Source of the DNA: Moringa oleifera
Taxonomy: Eukaryota > Streptophyta > Magnoliopsida > Brassicales > Moringaceae
Direction of reading: 5' to 3'
Length of the DNA stretch: 64,000 nucleotides
NCBI GenBank assembly: GCA_021397835.1
Contig: JAJFZO010000229.1
Coordinates: 6,702,501 to 6,766,500 of the forward strand
Shown: positions 36,013-47,262 of the stretch, one piece after another
How positions within the stretch are numbered: the stretch's first letter is position 1
How the letters are laid out: each line of letters begins with the position of its first letter
The notes under the pieces: generated by a model
What the model was told of the DNA's origin: nothing
What the model saw: only the letters and a program-made list of their open reading frames with translations
Database searches by the model: none
Translations under genes and position numbers: made by a program

Positions 36013-36052
<40 letters not shown>

Positions 36053-36410
36053 AGTTTTACCCTACTAATGCCTGCGTCGCGATAGTAATTCAACCTAGTA
36101 CAAGAGGAACCATTAATTCGCATAATTGGTCATCGCACTTGGTTGAAAAGTGCAAAGCTACCATGTGCTGGATTATGACTAAACGTCTCTAAGTTAGAAC
36201 TTGGGCTAGAAGCGATGCATGCGCTTGTTGCCCGATTGTCGACTTGTAGTAGGGGCCTCTCGGCCCCCAAAGGCACGTGTGTGATTCCTACCGAGCGATG
36301 GGTAGAATCATTTGCAGATGACTTAAATATGCGAAGGGGTATCGTAAGTGGTAGAGTGGCCTTGCTACCATGATCCACTAAGATTCAGCCCTTTGTCGCT
36401 TCGATTCATC
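33128..36410 (+). rRNA. 26S rRNA, near full-length, decayed (unit 3)
   Basis: About 3283 bp from ACGACCTTAGGTCA to CTTCGATTCATC. It covers the whole gene but with lethal-looking lesions. About 25 bp of the peptidyl-transferase region are gone near 35895, where the segment with AAAAGTTACCACAGGG is absent before ATAACTGGCTTATGG. The sarcin-ricin loop reads AGTACAAGAGGAACC (about 36097), with the GAGA tetraloop changed. About 50 bp are lost near 36281, where the segment with GTTGGCCAAGCCC is absent. The 26S RNA is the peptidyl-transferase RNA of the large subunit; this copy could not serve. Confidence 0.93.
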
Positions 36411-36605
36411 CTCCCCCCCTCCTTTCCTGAACCCCCACAACAATTGTCCCTCTCTTTTCGGTAATCGATGCCCCGAGGCCTAAAATCGTCCCTCAAATAA
36501 TGACCTGCAAAAGAAGCAAGTCCTTTGGGCTTGTAGAGAATAAGAAACACAAGAGAAAAACACTTGGAAACATATCGGGAAACATTAGGGAAACAAGTGT
36601 TACTC

Positions 36606-36646
<41 letters not shown>

Positions 36647-36690
36647 AACAGAAACTTGTCCCTCGATGTTGTCCCCCGGTAAAATACTAC
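36411..36690 (+). other. 3' external spacer after 26S (unit 3)
   Basis: A C-rich run, ACAACAATTGTCCCTCTC, then an A-rich part. An (AT)17 microsatellite at 36611-36644 replaces the 5-8 AT steps of the other copies. The first subrepeat follows. Confidence 0.7.
36611..36644. repeat. (AT)17 microsatellite
   Basis: 34 bp of pure AT alternation. The homologous sites at about 19132, 43885, 51890 and 61928 have short ATATAT runs, so this is a local expansion. Confidence 0.95.
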
Positions 36691-37125
36691 CTAGTGAGCC
36701 AACTAGGGGAGCCGTGTCACACGGACACTGGGCACAGGAGACATGCCTCAGTAGCGCCCAGCAGGCACAGCATGGGTACCTTGCCCAGCGTGCAGCAGCG
36801 ATGGGCACGCCAGCCAAGCCACTGGTAGCCATCGCTTGCCAGCCCCCTCGTCCCTGACCCTCGACATAGTGCCCAGCGAGCAAGCCAGGGAAGCCATGTC
36901 ACACTGATCCTGGGCACGGGAGGCATGCCTCGACAGCCCTCAGCAGGCACGGCATGGGCTGCTTGCCCATCGTGCGGCAGCGATGGGCGTGTCAGCTAGG
37001 CCACGGGCGCCCATCGCTAGCCAGCCCCCTCATCCCTGCCCCTTGACTTACTACCCAGCGAGCAAGCGAGGGGGGCCACGTCGCACGGAGCCCAAGCACC
37101 GGAGGCATACCTCGGCAGCCCCCAG
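36691..37125 (+). repeat. IGS subrepeat array A4 (about 2.5 copies)
   Basis: The shortest array in the window, about 435 bp against 6.15 kb at the start. The same 180-bp unit is easily seen at 36740, 36925 and 37105. Confidence 0.87.
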
Positions 37126-37656
37126 CAGGCACAGCACCAATCTTACCAGGGGCGCCCCAAGTGAGCTAGTCGCGAGCATGCTCTAAGGCTCGGCACGTGC
37201 TGTGGGCATTGATTTCATAGGCAAGCTGGGCTTGGCCATGTCCCTTGGCTATGATGGACCCCGAGGGCAGCCATGGGGTGGCTGGAGGTGCGCTAGACAG
37301 GACAGCCAGCATGCACCCTGGGCAGGCAGAGGCACAGTTGCCCTAGCCTGCTGGCCGCAATGCCCAATTGCGAAACTGTGTGAATTGACAGTCTTTTCAT
37401 CACGAAATTGGTCTCGAAATGACTCAAATAAATCGCGTAATTAATGGGGAGTCTACCCTGAAGATTGGGATCATTTCGAGTCACAGCTATTTTTGACGAT
37501 TTTTTCAATTTTTGGCTCCAGAAAATTGATTAAAAAAAATTTAGTGCCCAAAAAATTCTATAATCTTTTATGGTGGTAGATATGATTATTCTTCATTTAT
37601 GCCCAAAATTTCAGCTCAAAATTCCAAGTAAATAACTTTTTAGACCCATTATGACG
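37126..37656 (+). other. IGS domain C with AT-rich island, deleted end
   Basis: It holds GTGGGCATTGATTTCATAGGC (37201 on), then the AT-rich island to CATTATGACG. It then jumps to the middle of domain D (TGCTTCCCCCTGCCC), omitting about 105 bp that the copies at 22465-22570 and 63415-63530 keep. The copy at 45037 has the same joint. Confidence 0.75.
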
Positions 37657-37870
37657 TGCTTCCCCCTGCCCATCCCACATGGGTGGGCTCTGGGCTTGGG
37701 GAACCCAATGCACATGGCATGGGAAAGGCGGCTTGCTGCCTTGCCCATCCAGCCGGTGGTGCATGGCTGTGGCGGCCACCACCGTCGGTAGGGAGGCGAC
37801 CGGCAATGTTGATTGAAGAGTGTGGGATGGCCGATCAGAAGCCAACGGAGTAGGGAAAATATGAGAAACG
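37657..37870 (+). repeat. IGS domain D, 5'-truncated
   Basis: It begins inside the block because of the 105-bp deletion at 37655. The rest matches the other D copies, including GCGGCCACCACCGTCGG at 37771. Confidence 0.7.
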
Positions 37871-39183
37871 AAATTCGCTAAATTGTGGGCAACGAAATGA
37901 GAAATATCGTGCAATAATGAGCTGGGGTGTGGCTAGACAAGCTCGACGGCGTGGGCAGCGAGGCTAACAATGATGCAGGCTACGCAAGGGCCAAATCACT
38001 CGGGGAATTTTAAGCATGCGGAGTGCTTCGTCGCAGGCCTTTGAGGCGACAGACACAGGGTTGGATCATGACGCTCAGGCTTGCCTAGGCGACTCGTTGC
38101 GTAGCGCAATCGACGACACGATCGTCGACTGTTAACATCGAGCAAGTCACACGGCTAGCTTGGGTACTGCGCAACACCCCTGCTCCAAAGGTGTCATCGA
38201 TGGGAAAAATGTGGGAAACAGAATTCACTAAATCGTGGAATAATGAGTAGGGATGTGGCTAGACAAGCTTGATGGTGTGGGCGACGAAGGTAATGATGAT
38301 GCATGCTATGTGAGGGCCAAATTGCTGCGGGGATTTTGAGCATGCGGAGTGTCTCGTCGTAGGCCCTCGAGGTGGCAGACACGGGATTGGATGCCGATGC
38401 TCAGGCTTGCCTAGACGGACTCGTCGCACAGCACGATCGACGACACGATCGATGGTCGTTAGCATTGAGCGAGCCACACAGCCAGCTTGGGCACAGCATG
38501 ACACCCCCGTTGCCAAGGCATCATCGATAGGAAAAACATAGGAAACAAAATCCACTAAATCGTAGGATAATGAGCTGGGATGTGGCTAGACAAGTATGAC
38601 AGTATGGGCAACGAACCTAACGATGATGCATGCTATGCAAGGGCCAAATCGTTGGGGGGATTTCGAGCATGTGGAGTGCTTCGTCACAGGCCCTCGAGGT
38701 GATGAACGCGAGGTTGGATCCCGATGCTCATGCTTGTTGAGGCAAACTCTTTGCGCAGTGCGATCGACGACACGATCGTCAACTGTTAGCATTGAGCGAG
38801 CCACACGGCCAGCTTGGGCACCGCGTGGCATGACACCCCTGCTGCCAAGGCCTCATCAATAGGAAAAACATAGGAAACAAAATCTGTTAAATCGTGGGAT
38901 AATGAGCTGGAATGTGGCTAGACAAGTATTACGGTGTGGGCGATGAAGCTAACGATGATGCATGCTACACAAGGGCCAAATCACTAGAGGGATTTGGAGC
39001 ATGCGGAGTGCTTCGTCACAGGCCCTCGAGGCGGTGAACATGGGGTTGGATCTTGATGCTTATGCTTACCGAGGCAAACTGTTTGTCTAGTGCGATTGAC
39101 GGCACGATCGTCAGCCGCTAGCATCGAGTGAGTCACATGGCCAGCTTGGGCCCTGCGTGACAGCCCTTCTGCCAAGGCCTCAT
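37871..39183 (+). repeat. IGS domain B repeats, four copies
   Basis: Four units, with the TAATGAG..GGGATGTGGCTAGAC block at about 37914, 38240, 38567 and 38895, a step of about 327 bp. The first copy has a perfect inverted repeat TCGACGA-CACGA-TCGTCGA at 38110-38128. This is the highest B copy number in the window, next to the shortest subrepeat array. Confidence 0.82.
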
Positions 39184-39802
39184 CGATGGTCCCTTGGCAT
39201 CAAAGAATTGTCCCTCACTATCCAAACAATTTCACGCTTAGTGGCTTGGGTGCGATGACATTCGACGACCTACATGATCGATGGCCCTTTCGCTCGTCGG
39301 TTTGCAGCTTGTTTGGTGCTGTTGCTGCCCATTTGTACGTGTGGCATGCGAGTGGTGATCTAGTCATGCGCGTTGGCAAGCTCCATGCTCCCGCATCGAA
39401 CTATCGGTGAGCACATCGCTTCAAGCTCGACCTTAAGCCATATGTTGGCTTTTCGTGGGTGACATTGGGACCCTGTGTTACATGCCTTCACAAACAAAAT
39501 TCAATGATTCGAGTCTGCTATTTTTGCACCATGTCCCTCGCGGGCATGGGTGGAAAACTCAGCCAGGCCTCGTGCTCCAAGCGCGGCTTACTTTGACATA
39601 TGGTTGCTTTGGCATATGGGCGCTCGATCGTCCCCTCAGGTGCGAAAAGTGTTGCGACAGGAGTGGCCTCAGCCTCTACCTATCTAAGTAAAAGCATTTG
39701 TCCCATGTCCCATCAATTTTGAACAACGACGGCGACAAGTTTGGCCTTAGCAAGCCTTGCAGCATATTTCGGTCCTAGTTGGCGTAGTGTCTTAAAAGAT
39801 AC
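39184..39802 (+). other. 5' external transcribed spacer, unit 4
   Basis: A 619-bp ETS colinear with 6896 and 23088, from ATGGTCCCTTGGCATC to GTCTTAAAAGATAC. Confidence 0.8.
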
Positions 39803-40143
39803 TACTTGATTGATCCCACTAGTAGTCATATGTTTGTCTCAAAGATTAAGCCATGCACGTTTAAGTAAGAGCTAATTCAGACTATGAAACTACGAATGGC
39901 TCATTAAATTAGTTATAGTTTATTTGATGGCACTTACTGCTCGAATAACCGTAGTAATTCTAAAGCTAATACGTGCAACAAACCCTGACTTTTGGAAGAG
40001 GCGTATTTATTAAATAAAAGGTCGACGCAGGCTTCGCCTGTTGCTCTGATGATTCATGATAACTCGATGGATCACAAGGCCATCGTGCCGGCAATGCATC
40101 ATTCAAATTTCTACCTTATCGACTTTTGATGGTAGGATAGTTG

Positions 40144-40148
40144 CCTAC
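40144..40148 (+). repeat. Target site duplication, left copy (CCTAC)
   Basis: CCTAC directly before the solo LTR, repeated at 41170-41174 directly after it. A 5-bp duplication is typical of Ty3/gypsy integrase. Uninterrupted 18S has the motif once. Confidence 0.9.
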
Positions 40149-41169
40149 TGTCAGACCCCTGAATCTGAGTACCAAGGCATAGACATGGCGAGTCTTACTC
40201 CATGCCAGAACCTACAAGTGTGGAGGACCACGCTAGCAAGGCAAAAACACATGAGTTAGATATGAAAATGAATGCAGGAGAGTTGGTGAGAAATTGAGTT
40301 TCATACTTATAGTGGTGAGATTCGCTGGTGAGTTCGGAACTTTGTAGAGAGAGGGATAAAGCACACAAATAGACCCTTAAGCCCGCTTAACGGGAAAGCT
40401 GCAGAGATGCTTCAAGCAAGCACCAGCACACGGTGGTGCGAAGATGTCCAGTGACGGGAACACAGGCCAAAATTCGAGAACCCAGCTTGACATGGATGGA
40501 AAGTCCAGCAAGCAAAGATATTATAGAAGGAAAGGATATGGCTATTGGCTAGAGGAGGATCAAGGCGATAGATGGATAAGAAACAGATGTCTATCTCGAA
40601 AGCCAAGGGAGATAAGGCTCGAAAAGGGTCCTGAACAAAAACCACCCCCCTTAAGCCTATCCAAACCGATTGAAAACGGATAAGAAGGCTTAGAGAAGAC
40701 TTCAAAGGAGATGAGATCCTTGACTAAACGAGAGTCCTTATCAGAGAAGGATGCTATCCAAACTTTGAAGATAAGCCCTAATGTGATAAAGATTCGTGAT
40801 CAAGATTAGGCGGCCTATCCGAAAACTGTGGGATAACTAAGAGGGAGTGTTTGAGTAGGACAGTCCTCAACTAGTATAAAAAGAGGGCTTGGGTTTAGTT
40901 GTAAAGACATTGAGTAATACAAATTTAAGTGTGTGGGTAGCTAGAGGCTTTGGGTACTCTTAGAGAGAGACAATTTTTTTGTAAATAGTTCTTATATTTT
41001 GAATAAAGGTTGAGAAAGAGTTCTCGTAATACTGTCTTCTTACTTTGTTTTTACATTGTTATCTCTTCTTCTTCGCTTGGCGTGGGTTTAAAGAGTTGGG
41101 CTGGCTAGGTGGACGCACTTAGCGCCATCACACTAAGATTACATTGATCTTGTAACAGACAATGTAACA
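40149..41169 (+). mobile_element. Solo LTR of the gypsy family in 18S
   Basis: 1021 bp from TGTCAGACCCCTG to ATGTAACA. It has TATAAAAAG at 40875 and AATAAA at 41002-41007. It is flanked by the CCTAC duplication on both sides, so it arose by LTR-LTR recombination of an insertion at this very site. It has the single-copy form of the 48-bp unit, like the LTRs of unit 3. Confidence 0.95.
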
Positions 41170-41174
41170 CCTAC
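41170..41174 (+). repeat. Target site duplication, right copy (CCTAC)
   Basis: The partner of 40144-40148. The same CCTAC follows the LTR at 18034, 31034 and 57034. Confidence 0.9.
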
Positions 41175-41767
41175 TATGGTGGTGATGGGTGACAGAGAAT
41201 TAAGGTTCGATTCCGGAGAAGGAGCCTGAGAAACGGCTACCACATCCAAGGAAGGCAGCAGGTGGGCAAATTACGCAATCCTGACATGGGGAGGTAGTGA
41301 CAATAAATAACAATACCGGGCTCTTGAGTCTGGTAATTGGAATAAGTACAATCTAAATCCCTTAACGAGGATCCATTGGAGGGCAAGTCTGGGGCCAGTA
41401 GTTGCGGTAATTCCAGCTCCAATAGCGTATATTTAAGTTGTTGTAGTTAAAAAGCTTGTAGTTGGACCTTAGGATGAGTCTACCGGTCCACCTACGGTGT
41501 GCACTGGTCGGCTCGTCCTTACTGCTGACGATGTACTCCTAGCCTTAATTGGTCGAGTCGTGCCTCCGGTACTGTTACTTTGTAGAAATTAGAGTGCTCA
41601 AAGTAAGCCTACGGTCTGAATACATTAGCATGGGATAACATCATAAGATTTTGATCATATTCTGTTGGCCTTCGAGATCGAAGTAATGATTAGCAGAGAC
41701 AATCGAGGGAATTAGTATTTCATAGTCAGAGGTGAAATTCATGGATTTATAAAGATGAACAACTACA

Positions 41768-41812
<45 letters not shown>

Positions 41813-42562
41813 AGGGCTCGAAGACCATCAGATACCGTCCTAGTCATAACCATAAACAATGTCGACCAAGGATCAATGGACTCCGTTGGCACCTATGAGA
41901 AATCAAAGTCTCTGGGTTTCAGGGGAGTATGGTTGTAAGGCTGAAACCTAAAGGAATTGACGGAAGGGCACCACCAAGAGTGGAGCTTATGGCTTAATTT
42001 GACTCAACAAGGGGAAACTTACCAGGTCAGAACATGGTAAAGGTCGACAGATTGAGAGCTCTTTCTTGATTCTATGGGTGGTGGTGCATGGCCGTTCTTA
42101 GTTAGTAGAGGGATTTGTTTGGTTAATTCCGTTAACGAATGAGGCCTTAGCCTGCTAACTAACTACATGGAGGTGACCCTCCACAGCCAGCTTCTTAGAG
42201 GGACTATGGCCACTTAGGCCAAGGAAGTTTGAGGCAATAACAGGTTTGTGATGCCCTTAGATGTTATGAGCCGCACGCGTGCTACACTAACGTATTCAAC
42301 GAGTTTATAGCCTTGGCCGACATGCCGAGGTAATCTTTGAAATTTCATCATGATGGGGATAGATCATTGCAATTATTGGTCTTCAACGAGGAATTTTGAG
42401 TAAGCGTGAGTCATCAGTTGGCATTGACTACGTCCCTACCCTTTGTACACACCGCCCGTCGCTCTTACCGATTGAATGGTCCGATGAAGTGTTCAAATCG
42501 CGGCGACATGGGCGGTCCGCTTCTCACGATGTCGCGACAAGTCAACTAAACCTTATCATTTA

Positions 42563-42596
<34 letters not shown>

Positions 42597-42614
42597 ACTG
42601 CGAAAGGATCATTG

Positions 42615-42862
42615 TCAAACACTCGCTCAGCAAAATGACCCATGAACACATTGTAAACACACCGGCGGGGCAGAGGGCTATCGAGCCCGTGGTCACTCCT
42701 TGCACGGTAAAGGTGCCCAAGCTCGCGCCCAAGCCCCTCATCGCATGTAACCACAAAACCCACAGCGCAGGATGCGCCAAGGAACTCGAATGAAAAAGCA
42801 CGCCCTAGTCGCCCTGATCTCGATGAGCGACTGGCGATCGTGTCGTCCCTAAATGACGTCTA
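42615..42862 (+). other. ITS1, unit 4
   Basis: A 248-bp spacer with a perfect angiosperm core GCGCCAAGGAA at 42774-42784. This is the best evidence in the window for a flowering-plant host. Confidence 0.88.
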
Positions 42863-42889
42863 AAATGACTCTTGACGATGGATATCTCA

Positions 42890-42927
<38 letters not shown>

Positions 42928-43026
42928 CTAGTGTGAATTGCGAAATCCTGTGAATCATCGAGTCTTTGAACGTAAGTTTCGCACGAAGCCATTAGGCCGA
43001 GGGCACGTCTACCTGGCTGTCAAGCA
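42863..43026 (+). rRNA. 5.8S rRNA, best-preserved copy (unit 4)
   Basis: About 164 bp. It keeps GATGAAGAACGTAGCGAAATGCGATACC and CATCGAGTCTTTGAACG in two blocks with few changes (for example GCAGAATCC reads GCGAAATCC). It is the closest of the three 5.8S copies to a normal plant sequence. Confidence 0.92.
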
Positions 43027-43228
43027 CCATTGCCCCTAACCTTCCTGCATCCCTTCAGGGAGGGAAAAGATGATCGCGGGGTGGATGTTGGCCTCTTGTG
43101 CACCTTTGGCTCACGGTTGGCCTAAAAAAAAGCCTTAAGCGATGTTAAGTCAAAGCTTAGCGGTGGTAGAGAAAGCCTCGTTCTCCCTCGTGCGCGGCTC
43201 ACGGACCCAACGATCGATTGATCGAGAT
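43027..43228 (+). other. ITS2, unit 4
   Basis: A 202-bp spacer with GGTTGGCCTAAAAAAAAGCC near 43113. It ends at the 26S start. Confidence 0.85.
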
Positions 43229-43487
43229 GCGACCCTAGGTCAAGCGGAACCACCTGCTGAGTTTAAGCATATGAATAAGTGGAAGAAAAGAAACTAACAA
43301 GGATTCCCCAAGTAACGGTGAGCGAACTGGGAAATGCCCAGCTTGAAAATCATGCACCCTCGGTGCCCGAATTGTAGTCCAGAAAAGTGTCCTCAGCGAT
43401 GGATCGAGGCCTAAGTCCCCTGGAAAAGGGCACCAAAGAGGGTGAGAGCCCCGTCTCGCCCGGACCTTGTCACACCATTAGGCGCTC

Positions 43488-43523
<36 letters not shown>

Positions 43524-43682
43524 AAAATGGCAAATTTCGTCCAAGGCTAAATACGGGCGAGAGACCAATAGCGAACAAGTACCGTGAGGGAAAGATGAAA
43601 AGGACTTTCAAAATAGAGTCAAAGAGTGGCCTTGCTATAATGATCCACTGAAATTCAACCCTTTCTCGCTTCGATTTGTCCC
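43229..43682 (+). pseudogene. 26S rRNA with ~2.9-kb internal deletion (unit 4)
   Basis: The first 400 bp of 26S (GCGACCCTAGGTCA to GAGTCAAAGAGTG) are joined to the last ~55 bp (GGCCTTGCTATAATGATCC to CTTCGATTTGTCCC). AGAGTG (43623-43628) is present in both parental sites: CAAAGAGTGCTTG early in the gene and GGCAGAGTGGCCTTG near its end. The whole catalytic part is missing. Confidence 0.92.
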
Positions 43683-43935
43683 TTCGCCCCCCCTTCCCGA
43701 ACCCCCACAATAATTGTCCCTCTCTTTTCAACAATCAATGCCCCGAGGTCTGAAATCATCCCTCAAGATAATGAACTGGAAAAAGAAGCAAGTCCTTTGG
43801 GCTTGTGGAGAATGAGAAACACAAGGAAAAAACACTTGGAAACATATCGGGAAGCATTGGGGAACTAAGTGTTAGTCCAATAAAATATATAATATCTAAT
43901 AGAAACTTGTCCCTCGATGCTGTTCCTCAGTAAAA
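43683..43935 (+). other. 3' external spacer after 26S (unit 4)
   Basis: C-rich start, ACAATAATTGTCCCTCTC, then an A-rich part and a short imperfect AT run (ATATATAATATC, 43884). It ends at the first subrepeat. Confidence 0.65.
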
Positions 43936-44490
43936 TACTGCCCAGTGAGCGAACTAAGGGAGTCGTGTCACACGGACACTGGGCACAAGAGGCATGCCTC
44001 GGTAGCTTCCAGCAGGCACGGCATGGGCACCTTGCCCAGTGTGTAGTAACGGTGGGCATGCTAGCCAAACCACTAACACCCATCACTTACCAGCCCCCTC
44101 GTCCCTGACCCTCGACATGGTGCCTAGCGAGCGAGCTAGGGAAGCCGCATCGCACTGACCTTGGGCACGAGAGGCATGCTTCAGCAGCCCCCAACAGGCA
44201 TGGCATGGGCAGCTTGCCCAGCGTGCAGCAGTGATGGGCGCGCTAGCCAGGTCATAGGCACGCTAGCTAGCCCCCTCGTCCTTGCCTGTCAACTTACTAC
44301 CCAGCGAGCAAGCTAGGAGAGTCGCGTCGTACGAACCTCGGGCACCAGAGGCATACCTCGACAGCCCCCAGCAGGCACGGCATGGGCTGCTTGCCCAGCG
44401 TGCGATGGTGATCGGCGCACCAGCCAGGCCACGGGTGCCCATCGTCAGCCAGCCCCCTCTTCCCTACCCTCAACATGGTGCCCACCGTGC
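43936..44490 (+). repeat. IGS subrepeat array A5 (about 3 copies)
   Basis: Three 180-bp subrepeats with cores near 43990, 44170 and 44350. Similar in size and variant type to array A4. Confidence 0.87.
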
Positions 44491-45030
44491 GAGCCAAGGG
44501 TGCCACAGCAGGCATGGTGCCAGCCTTGCTAGGGGCACCCCACGTGAGCCAGTCACAAGTATGCTCTATGGCTCGGTAGGTGCTGTGGGCGTTGATTTCA
44601 TGGGCAAGCTAGGCTTGGTCATGTCCCCTGGCTGTGATGGACCTTGAGGGCAGCCATGGGGTGCTGGATGTGCACTGGAGAGGGCAGCCAGCGTGCACCC
44701 TGGGCCAGGCAAAGGTACAGTTGCCCTAGCCTGCTGGCTGCAATGCCCAGTTGCGAAACTAGTATGAATTGATAGTCTTTTCATCACGAAATTGGTCCCA
44801 AAATGACTCAAGTAAATCGCGTAATTCATGAGGAGTCTGCCCTGAAGTTTGGGATCATTTCGACTCACGGCTACTTTTGACGATTTTTTCAATTTTCAGC
44901 TCTAGAAAATTGATTAAAAAAAAGTTAATGCTCAGAAAATTCTGTAATCTTTTCTAGTGGTAGATATGATTATTCTCCATTTACGCACAAATTTTCAACT
45001 TAGAATTCCAAGTAGATAACTTTTTAGACC
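44491..45030 (+). other. IGS domain C with AT-rich island, deleted end
   Basis: Contains GTTGATTTCATGGGCAAGCT (44592) and an AT-rich island to CATTATGACG. It shares the 105-bp deletion joint with 37655, so the two spacers come from one deleted ancestor. Confidence 0.75.
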
Positions 45031-45255
45031 CATTATGACGTGCTCCCCCCTGCTCATCCCACATGGGTGGGCTCTAGGCTTGGGGAACCCAGCGCGCATG
45101 GCATGGGCAGGGCGGCTTGCTTCCCTGCCCATCCAGCCAGTGGTGCGTAACTGTGGCGGCCACCACCGCCAGCACGTAGGCGATCGACGATGTCGGTCAA
45201 AGAGTGTGGGATGCTCGATCAGAAGCCAACGGAGTAGGGAAAACGTGGGAAACGA
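45031..45255 (+). repeat. IGS domain D, 5'-truncated
   Basis: D block entered at TGCTCCCCCCTGCTC after the shared deletion. It contains GCGGCCACCACCGCC. Confidence 0.7.
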
Positions 45256-45905
45256 AATCCAATAAATTGTGAGCAACGAAACAAGAAAAGTCGTGGGATA
45301 ATGAGCTAGGATGTGGCTAAACAAGCTCGACGGTGTAGGCGGTGAGGCTAACAATGATGCAGGCTACGCAACGGCCAAATCACTAGGGGGATTTTGAGCA
45401 TGCGGAGTGCTTCGTCGCAGGCCTTCGAGGCGGCGAGCGCAGAGTTGGATCTTGACGCTGAGGCTTGCCTAGGTGGACTCGTTGTGCAACATAATCGACG
45501 ACACGATCGTCGATCACTAGCATTGAGCGAGCCACACAGCCAGCTTGGGCATGGCATGACAACCCTGCTGCCAAGGCCTCATCAATAGGAAAAACATAGG
45601 AAACGAAATCCACTAAATCATGGGATAATGAGCTGGGATGTGGCTAGACAAGTACGACAGTGTGGGTGACTAAGTTAACGATGATGCATGCTATACGAGG
45701 GCCAAATTGCTGGGGGGATTTCGAGCATGCGGAGTGCTTCGTCACAGGCCCTCGAGGCGATGAACGCGGGGTTAGATGCCAATGCTCACGCTTGCTGAGG
45801 CAAACTCTTTTCGCAGTGCAGTCGACGACACAATCGTCAGTCATTAGCATCAAGCGAGCCACATGGCCAGCTTGGGCACCGCGTGACACCCCTGCTACCA
45901 AGGCC
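45256..45905 (+). repeat. IGS domain B repeats, two copies
   Basis: Two units with a step of about 325 bp (TAATGAGCTAGGATGTGG at 45300 and TAATGAGCTGGGATGTGG at 45626). A perfect TCGACGA-CACGA-TCGTCGA hairpin lies at 45495-45513. Confidence 0.8.
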
Positions 45906-46006
45906 TCATCGATGGTCCCTTGGCATTAATGAATCATCCCTCGCTATCGAAACAATTTTGCGCTTAACGGCTTGAGTACAATGACACTCGACGACCTGCA
46001 TGATCG
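45906..46006 (+). pseudogene. 5' ETS stub (unit 5)
   Basis: The first ~100 bp of the ETS, to GACGACCTGCATGATCG. It is then joined to the interior of 26S at 46001-46006. CATGAT is present in the ETS and in the 26S form seen at 59584. Confidence 0.85.
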
Positions 46007-47194
46007 CTGAAGCTCAGATGCGAGTTCTATCGGGTAAAGCCTATGATTGAAGGCATCGGGGGCGCAATGCCTTCCACCTATTCTCAAACTTTAAATAGGT
46101 AGTACGGGGCGACTGCTTCATTGAGCCATCCCACGAAATCGAGAGCTCCAAGTGGGCCATTTTTGGTAAGCAAAACTGGCGATGCAAGATGAACCAAAAG
46201 CCTAGTTACGGTGCCCAACTGCACGCTAACCTAGAACTCACAAAGGGTGTTGGTCAATTAAAACAGCAAGACGGTGGTCATGCAAGTGGAAATCCATTAA
46301 GGAGTGCGTAACAACTCATCTGCCAAATCAACTAGCCCCGAAAATGGATGCTACTGGAGGGCATGACCTATACCTAGCCGTTGGGGCAAGGGCCAAGCCC
46401 TAGTGAGTAAGAAGGCACGATGGTTGCCATAAAACTCGAGGCACGAGCCTGGGCGGAGTTGCCATCGATGTAGATCTTGGTGGTAGTAGCAAATATTCAA
46501 ATGAGAACTTTGAAGGTCGAAGAGGGGAAAGGTTCCATGTGAACGGCACTTGCACGTGGGTTAGTTGATCCTAAGAGACGGGGGAAGCACGTTAGATAGC
46601 GCCTCGGCGCGAGCTTCGAAAGAGGATCTGGTTAAAATTTTGAAACTGAGACGTGACGGCTAATGATAACGTTAGGGAGTCCAAAGACGTCAATGGGGGC
46701 CCCAAAAAGAGTTATCTTTTCGATTTAACAGCATGCCTACCCTGGAAATGGCTCAGTCGGAGGTAGGGTCCAATGGCTGAAGGAGCACTGCATGTCCCGT
46801 GGTGTTCGATAAGCCCCCAGTGGCCCATGAAAATCTGGAGGATCCAGTGCCTCCCACACTCGGTCATGCTCATAACCGCATCAAGTCTCCAAGGTGGACA
46901 GCCTCTGGTCAATGGAACAATGTAGGCAAGGGAAGTAGGCAAAATAGATCCGTAACCTCGGGAAAAAAGATTGGCTCTGAGAGCGAGTCGCCACGTGCTG
47001 GCCGGGGGACAGACTGGGAATGGTTCCTTTGGGGGCCTTCCCCGAGCATTGAACAACCAACTCAAACGTGGTACAGACAAGGGGGATCCGACTATTTAAT
47101 TAAAACAAAGCATTGGGATGGTCCCTGCGCATGCTCACGCAATGTGATTTTTGCCCAATGCTCTGAATGTCAAAGTGAAGAAATTCAACCAAGT

Positions 47195-47225
<31 letters not shown>

Positions 47226-47226
47226 T

Positions 47227-47262
<36 letters not shown>

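Larger units (their letters stand above)
39803..42614 (+). rRNA. 18S rRNA interrupted by a solo LTR (unit 4)
   Basis: The 5' part is 39803-40148 (TACTTGATTGATCC to GTTGCCTAC) and the 3' part is 41170-42614 (CCTACTATGG to AAAGGATCATTG), about 1.79 kb of 18S in all. The gene is whole apart from the 1021-bp LTR, a short loss near 41880 (GCGGATGTTGCTTTTAGG absent) and many substitutions. The 530 loop reads GGCCAGTAGTTGCGGTAA. The insertion and core changes make it a pseudogene, but it is the most complete 18S in the window. Confidence 0.93.
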
